Positions 5,177-5,480 of a stretch of DNA of 5,480 bases are shown in pieces. This DNA is from Cellvibrionaceae bacterium. Lineage in GTDB: Bacteria; Pseudomonadota; Gammaproteobacteria; Pseudomonadales; Cellvibrionaceae. The position numbers and the translations under genes are program-made. The DNA is taken from NCBI GenBank assembly GCA_030597965.1, contig JAUVQU010000164.1, forward strand, positions 1 through 5,480. Reading direction: 5' to 3'. Within the stretch, counting starts at the first letter, position 1; each line of letters starts with the position of its first letter. The notes under the pieces are model-generated. The model saw only the letters and a list, made by a program, of their open reading frames with translations, was not told the origin of the DNA and did not search any database.

Positions 5177-5480
5177 CTATTGGTTGTCTAAGAACTTCTC
5201 CGCGTCCAAGGCCGCCATACAGCCAGCACCCGCGGAGGTAATGGCCTGACGATATACATGATCAGCCACATCGCCTGCAGCATAAATACCTTCAACACTG
5301 GTGCCAGTGGCATTGCCATTTAAGCCGCTATTGATAGTGATATAGCCATCTTTCATATCCAGCTGGCCTTCGAAGATGTCGGTATTAGGCTTGTGGCCAA
5401 TAGCGACAAATACGCCAGCTACGTCAATGTCCTGAGTGCTGCCATCTTTGGTGCTCTTAACACGCAGACCGGTAACGCCA
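5177..5480 (-). CDS. trxB: Thioredoxin reductase (C-terminal part, cut by the window edge)
   Basis: One hundred codons and the TAG stop (complement of 5177-5179) are visible; the N-terminal two-thirds lie beyond the right edge. TrxB is a cytosolic FAD enzyme that passes electrons from NADPH to thioredoxin. The visible part follows E. coli TrxB closely: Val-Ala-Gly-Val-Phe-Val-Ala-Ile-Gly-His-x-Pro-Asn-Thr, Ile-Phe-Glu-Gly-Gln-Leu, then the FAD-binding Gly-Ile-Tyr-Ala-Ala-Gly-Asp and the closing Tyr-Arg-Gln-Ala-Ile-Thr-Ser-Ala-Gly with Cys-Met-Ala-Ala-Leu-Asp-Ala-Glu. The redox-active Cys-Ala-Thr-Cys motif is outside the window. trxB beside aat is common in pseudomonad-like genomes. No strong terminator separates it from aat, so read-through is possible. 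Confidence 0.97.
   Translation of the reverse strand, partial: GVTGLRVKSTKDGSTQDIDVAGVFVAIGHKPNTDIFEGQLDMKDGYITINSGLNGNATGTSVEGIYAAGDVADHVYRQAITSAGAGCMAALDAEKFLDNQ

Overview
This is a chromosomal housekeeping segment of a gammaproteobacterium. The gene order (isocitrate dehydrogenase, clpS, clpA, infA, bpt/ate, aat, trxB) and the protein sequences resemble Pseudomonas and its relatives. I infer the broad Pseudomonadales/Cellvibrionales group and cannot name a genus. No mobile element, CRISPR array, tRNA or rRNA is visible.

Layout. On the + strand are the last 25 codons of a monomeric-type NADP isocitrate dehydrogenase and a strong intrinsic terminator. A leader of about 300 bases without a convincing gene follows, then clpS and clpA. 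On the - strand, reading from the right edge leftward, are the C-terminal 100 residues of thioredoxin reductase (trxB), a 219-base gap, aat, bpt and infA. clpA and infA converge on one palindromic hairpin (3085-3114) that looks like a terminator usable from both sides.

How the genes work together. Four of the five complete genes form nearly the whole bacterial N-degron pathway. Aat adds Leu or Phe to proteins with basic N-termini, and Bpt adds Leu to those starting with Asp or Glu. ClpS recognises the resulting destabilising residues and hands substrates to ClpA, which unfolds them for ClpP (not encoded here). infA (translation initiation factor IF-1) lies between the two halves, as in related genomes. 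This is a known conserved neighbourhood, not a new system.

The less explained material is non-coding: an imperfect inverted repeat of about 15 bp per arm ending two bases before the aat start codon; a GGA-rich, hairpin-bearing stretch between aat and trxB; an imperfect direct repeat in the clpS leader; and a cluster of short palindromes before infA. In coding sequence, the most notable detail is a Met-Gly-Phe tripeptide at the ClpP-docking position of ClpA.
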